Positions 5,982 through 7,218 of a stretch of DNA of 7,218 nucleotides are shown in pieces. The DNA is from Desulfobulbaceae bacterium (lineage in GTDB: Bacteria; Desulfobacterota; Desulfobulbia; Desulfobulbales; Desulfurivibrionaceae): positions 1-7,218 of the forward strand of contig PWOG01000288.1 in NCBI GenBank assembly GCA_003557565.1, given 5' to 3'. Position numbers and translations under genes: made by a program. The stretch's first letter is position 1; every line of letters begins with the position of its first letter. The notes under the pieces were generated by a model, which searched no databases, had not been told where the DNA came from, and worked only from the letters and a program-made list of their open reading frames with translations.

Positions 5982-5997
5982 CCCCGTGATCACTTAC
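5982..5997. repeat. Isolated end box of the palindromic element
   Basis: CCCCGTGATCACTTAC differs by one base from the end of the copy at 2900-2915 (CCCCGTGATCGCTTAC) and resembles 1566-1581. It lies 12 nt beyond the end of copy A with the same spacing as in the decayed copy at 1525-1581, so some family members may end here rather than at 5973. The rest of 5998-6049 is a C/A-rich stretch in which I see nothing. Confidence 0.5.
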
Positions 5998-6049
5998 ACT
6001 AAACAAGCCATAAGGCGACCAGGAAGCCCCCACCAAACCAACCAACAAG

Positions 6050-6158
6050 GTAAAACGGGCAGCAGTGCCGCAGGTTGCGGCGATTGTACCGGCGCCGCGT
6101 ACACCAGTACGCAAGCCGGTACAATCGCCGCAAGATGCGGTGCTGCTGCCCGTTTTAC
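6050..6158 (+). repeat. 109-nt palindromic element, full copy B
   Basis: It has exactly the same length as copy A and lies in the opposite orientation. The outer arm GTAAAACGGGCAGCAG (6050-6065) pairs perfectly with 6143-6158. Then two G-U wobbles and CCGCA/TGCGG (6068-6072 with 6136-6140) follow. Next is an unpaired GG (6073-6074) opposite GA (6134-6135), then a perfect 19-bp stem (6075-6093 with 6115-6133), a 3x2 internal loop, and a 6-bp stem closed by ACCA (6103-6106). In total 48 pairs. Outer and middle stems share no sequence with copy A except short anchors (TGCCGCAGGTTG, GCCGCAAGATG, GTACAYCAGTAC). The ends contain TTTT/AAAA, so it may terminate transcription weakly in both directions. 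Confidence 0.8.
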
Positions 6159-6179
6159 AAGGTGCTGCTGCCCGTTTTA
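6139..6179. repeat. 19-nt direct repeat: duplicated outer arm at the ppc stop codon
   Basis: GGTGCTGCTGCCCGTTTTA occurs at 6139-6157, inside the right arm of copy B, and again at 6161-6179, with CAA between (period 22). The TTA at 6177-6179 is the complement of the ppc TAA stop. On the minus strand, an alternative hairpin with the left arm could be formed by either copy. Confidence 0.8.
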
Positions 6180-7218
6180 GCCGGTGCTTTGCATGGCGGC
6201 GGCAATCCCATTGACGCTGAGAAACAGCGCGTCCCAGAGGGCCTCGCGTTCCTCCCCGCCGGAGTCATGATAGCGGCGCAGCAGCTCCACCTGCAGAAGA
6301 TTAAGCACGTCGGTATAAGGGTTGCGCAGACTGATGGACCGCTGCACCTCCGGGTTGTCACCCAGCAGCTCCGCTTCCCCGCTCAACTGCTGCATGGCCC
6401 GGCGCCCGTGCTCAAAATCCTCGCTGATCCGGCGATGGAAATCCTTCAGCTCCATGTCCTCGGCCAGGGCGGCGTATTCGGCGGCTATCTCCAGACGGGT
6501 CCGGCCCATTTCCCGGCGGGCGTTATCAATCAGCATCCGAAAAAACGGCCACTGCTCATACATCCGCTGCATGGTCTCCCGGCCGTAAGGGGTGCCGGAC
6601 AGGTCTCCCAGGGCCGCCCCGATCCCGTACCAGCCGGGAACGATATAGCGGGTCTGGATCCAGGCAAAAACCCAGGGAATGGCCCGCAGGCTGTGCAGAT
6701 CGACATCGCCGGCGGCCTTGCGGGAGACCGGGCGGGAGGCGATGGGCAGGCGGCTGATCTGCTCGATGGGGGTGATCCTGGTGTACCAGGCCCAGAAATC
6801 CGGGTCCAGCACCAGTTCCCGGTACGCCTGCATGCTGCGCCGGGCGAGATCTTCCATCAGGGTGGAGAATTCGGCCAGGCTCTCGGTGCTAACCTGGCAG
6901 TCACCACTATCCAGCCGGGTGACGGCACAACGGCCTTCCGCCACGGCGGACTGTAAACCGCCACCGGCTTCGCCCGGCTTTTGGGTGGCCGCGTCAAGGG
7001 TGAGCGAACGCCCCGCCGTCCGGATCATGGCATGAAAGATCTGCTCCAGGTGCCGATGGGCCAGATCGGCAAAGGCGTAACGGAAGGAAATAACTTCACC
7101 CTGCTCGGTGAACCGGATCCGGCCGTTGTGCACCACTTCGGGCATGGCCACAATGGCCTGGCTGGACCGGCCGCCGCCCCGGCCCACGGTCCCGCCCCGA
7201 CCGTGGAACAGCCGCAGA
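6177..7218 (-). CDS. ppc: Phosphoenolpyruvate carboxylase, C-terminal 346 residues; N-terminus lies beyond the right edge
   Basis: Carboxylates phosphoenolpyruvate with bicarbonate to oxaloacetate, replenishing the TCA pool. The visible part begins LRLFHGRGGTVGRGGG, the catalytic motif of bacterial-type PEPC (His and Arg residues at fragment positions 5, 7 and 13). It continues with RIRFTEQGEVISFRYA, LPIASRPVSRK, LHSLRAIPWVFAWIQTR, SISLRNPYTDVLNLLQVELL and ends GIAAAMQSTG, as PEPC proteins end in ...NTG. The frame stays open to the right edge; roughly 60% of an E. coli-sized enzyme (883 aa) is outside. Between HAMIRTA and TESLAEFSTLM there is an insertion of a few tens of residues relative to E. 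coli, rich in Gly/Ala. The Asn of the usual C-terminal NTG, part of the aspartate inhibitor site in E. coli, is Ser here. The stop codon is part of a 19-nt repeat that leads into palindromic element B. Confidence 0.96.
   Translation of the reverse strand, partial: LRLFHGRGGTVGRGGGRSSQAIVAMPEVVHNGRIRFTEQGEVISFRYAFADLAHRHLEQIFHAMIRTAGRSLTLDAATQKPGEAGGGLQSAVAEGRCAVTRLDSGDCQVSTESLAEFSTLMEDLARRSMQAYRELVLDPDFWAWYTRITPIEQISRLPIASRPVSRKAAGDVDLHSLRAIPWVFAWIQTRYIVPGWYGIGAALGDLSGTPYGRETMQRMYEQWPFFRMLIDNARREMGRTRLEIAAEYAALAEDMELKDFHRRISEDFEHGRRAMQQLSGEAELLGDNPEVQRSISLRNPYTDVLNLLQVELLRRYHDSGGEEREALWDALFLSVNGIAAAMQSTG

Noticed and set aside
5865..6158. Integron attC sites
   Set aside because: Similar size and palindromic, but attC sites conserve their ends (RYYYAAC/GTTRRRY) and vary in the middle. 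Here the middle is conserved and the ends vary, and no cassette arrangement or integrase is seen.
5865..6158. CRISPR array or classical REP/BIME
   Set aside because: No regular short repeats with spacers. The elements are much longer than REP units and lack the GTAG/GGAG-headed short hairpins of RAYT-linked REPs.
6075..6956. 293-aa plus-strand frame through copy B and opposite ppc
   Set aside because: It begins inside a hairpin and continues antisense to PEPC; no conserved features.

Overview
The window reads as GC-rich chromosomal DNA of a Gram-negative anaerobe. My best guess is a deltaproteobacterium (Desulfobacterota, Desulfobulbales/Desulfurivibrio-like). The reasons are a BamD-type outer-membrane lipoprotein, a NifA-type sigma-54 activator, the oxygen-sensitive QueH route to queuosine and a DUF116 protein, all of which are common together in anaerobes. 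The taxonomic call is inference only.

Layout: 1-1032 (-) is the N-terminal part of purF, with a good sigma-70 promoter at 1116-1143. At 1193-1408 (-) lies a small zinc-ribbon/single-TM protein. A divergent intergenic region (1409-1702) holds promoters for both sides and a decayed piece of a palindromic repeat. At 1703-2828 (+) is a tight trxA-bamD pair. At 2829-2915 is a compact convergent junction: the queH terminator fused to half of a palindromic repeat. At 2912-5052 (-) are a GAF/AAA+/Fis sigma-54 activator and queH, overlapping by 4 nt. At 5053-5252 is a divergent regulatory region with an AT-rich 18-bp tandem repeat and a palindrome. At 5253-5861 (+) is a DUF116 protein. At 5862-6176 is a gene-free stretch filled mainly by two 109-nt near-perfect palindromes. 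At 6177-7218 (-) is the C-terminal part of phosphoenolpyruvate carboxylase.

The genes are mostly housekeeping: purine synthesis, thiol redox, outer-membrane assembly, tRNA queuosine modification and anaplerotic carbon fixation. The sigma-54 activator and the DUF116 gene are divergently arranged around a repeat-bearing control region, so the activator may regulate itself, queH and/or DUF116. This is inference.

The most interesting material is intergenic. Two 109-nt hairpin elements share a tip (CGTAC-AYCA-GTACG), a purine internal loop and certain stem segments, while their outer and middle stems differ completely in sequence yet stay complementary. Two further partial or decayed copies occur in the window. 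The mismatches that do occur are G-U/G-T compatible on the same strand of the element in both copies, giving the family a sense strand. Element ends lie on or next to the stop codons of queH, DUF116 and ppc. I do not recognise this family by name.
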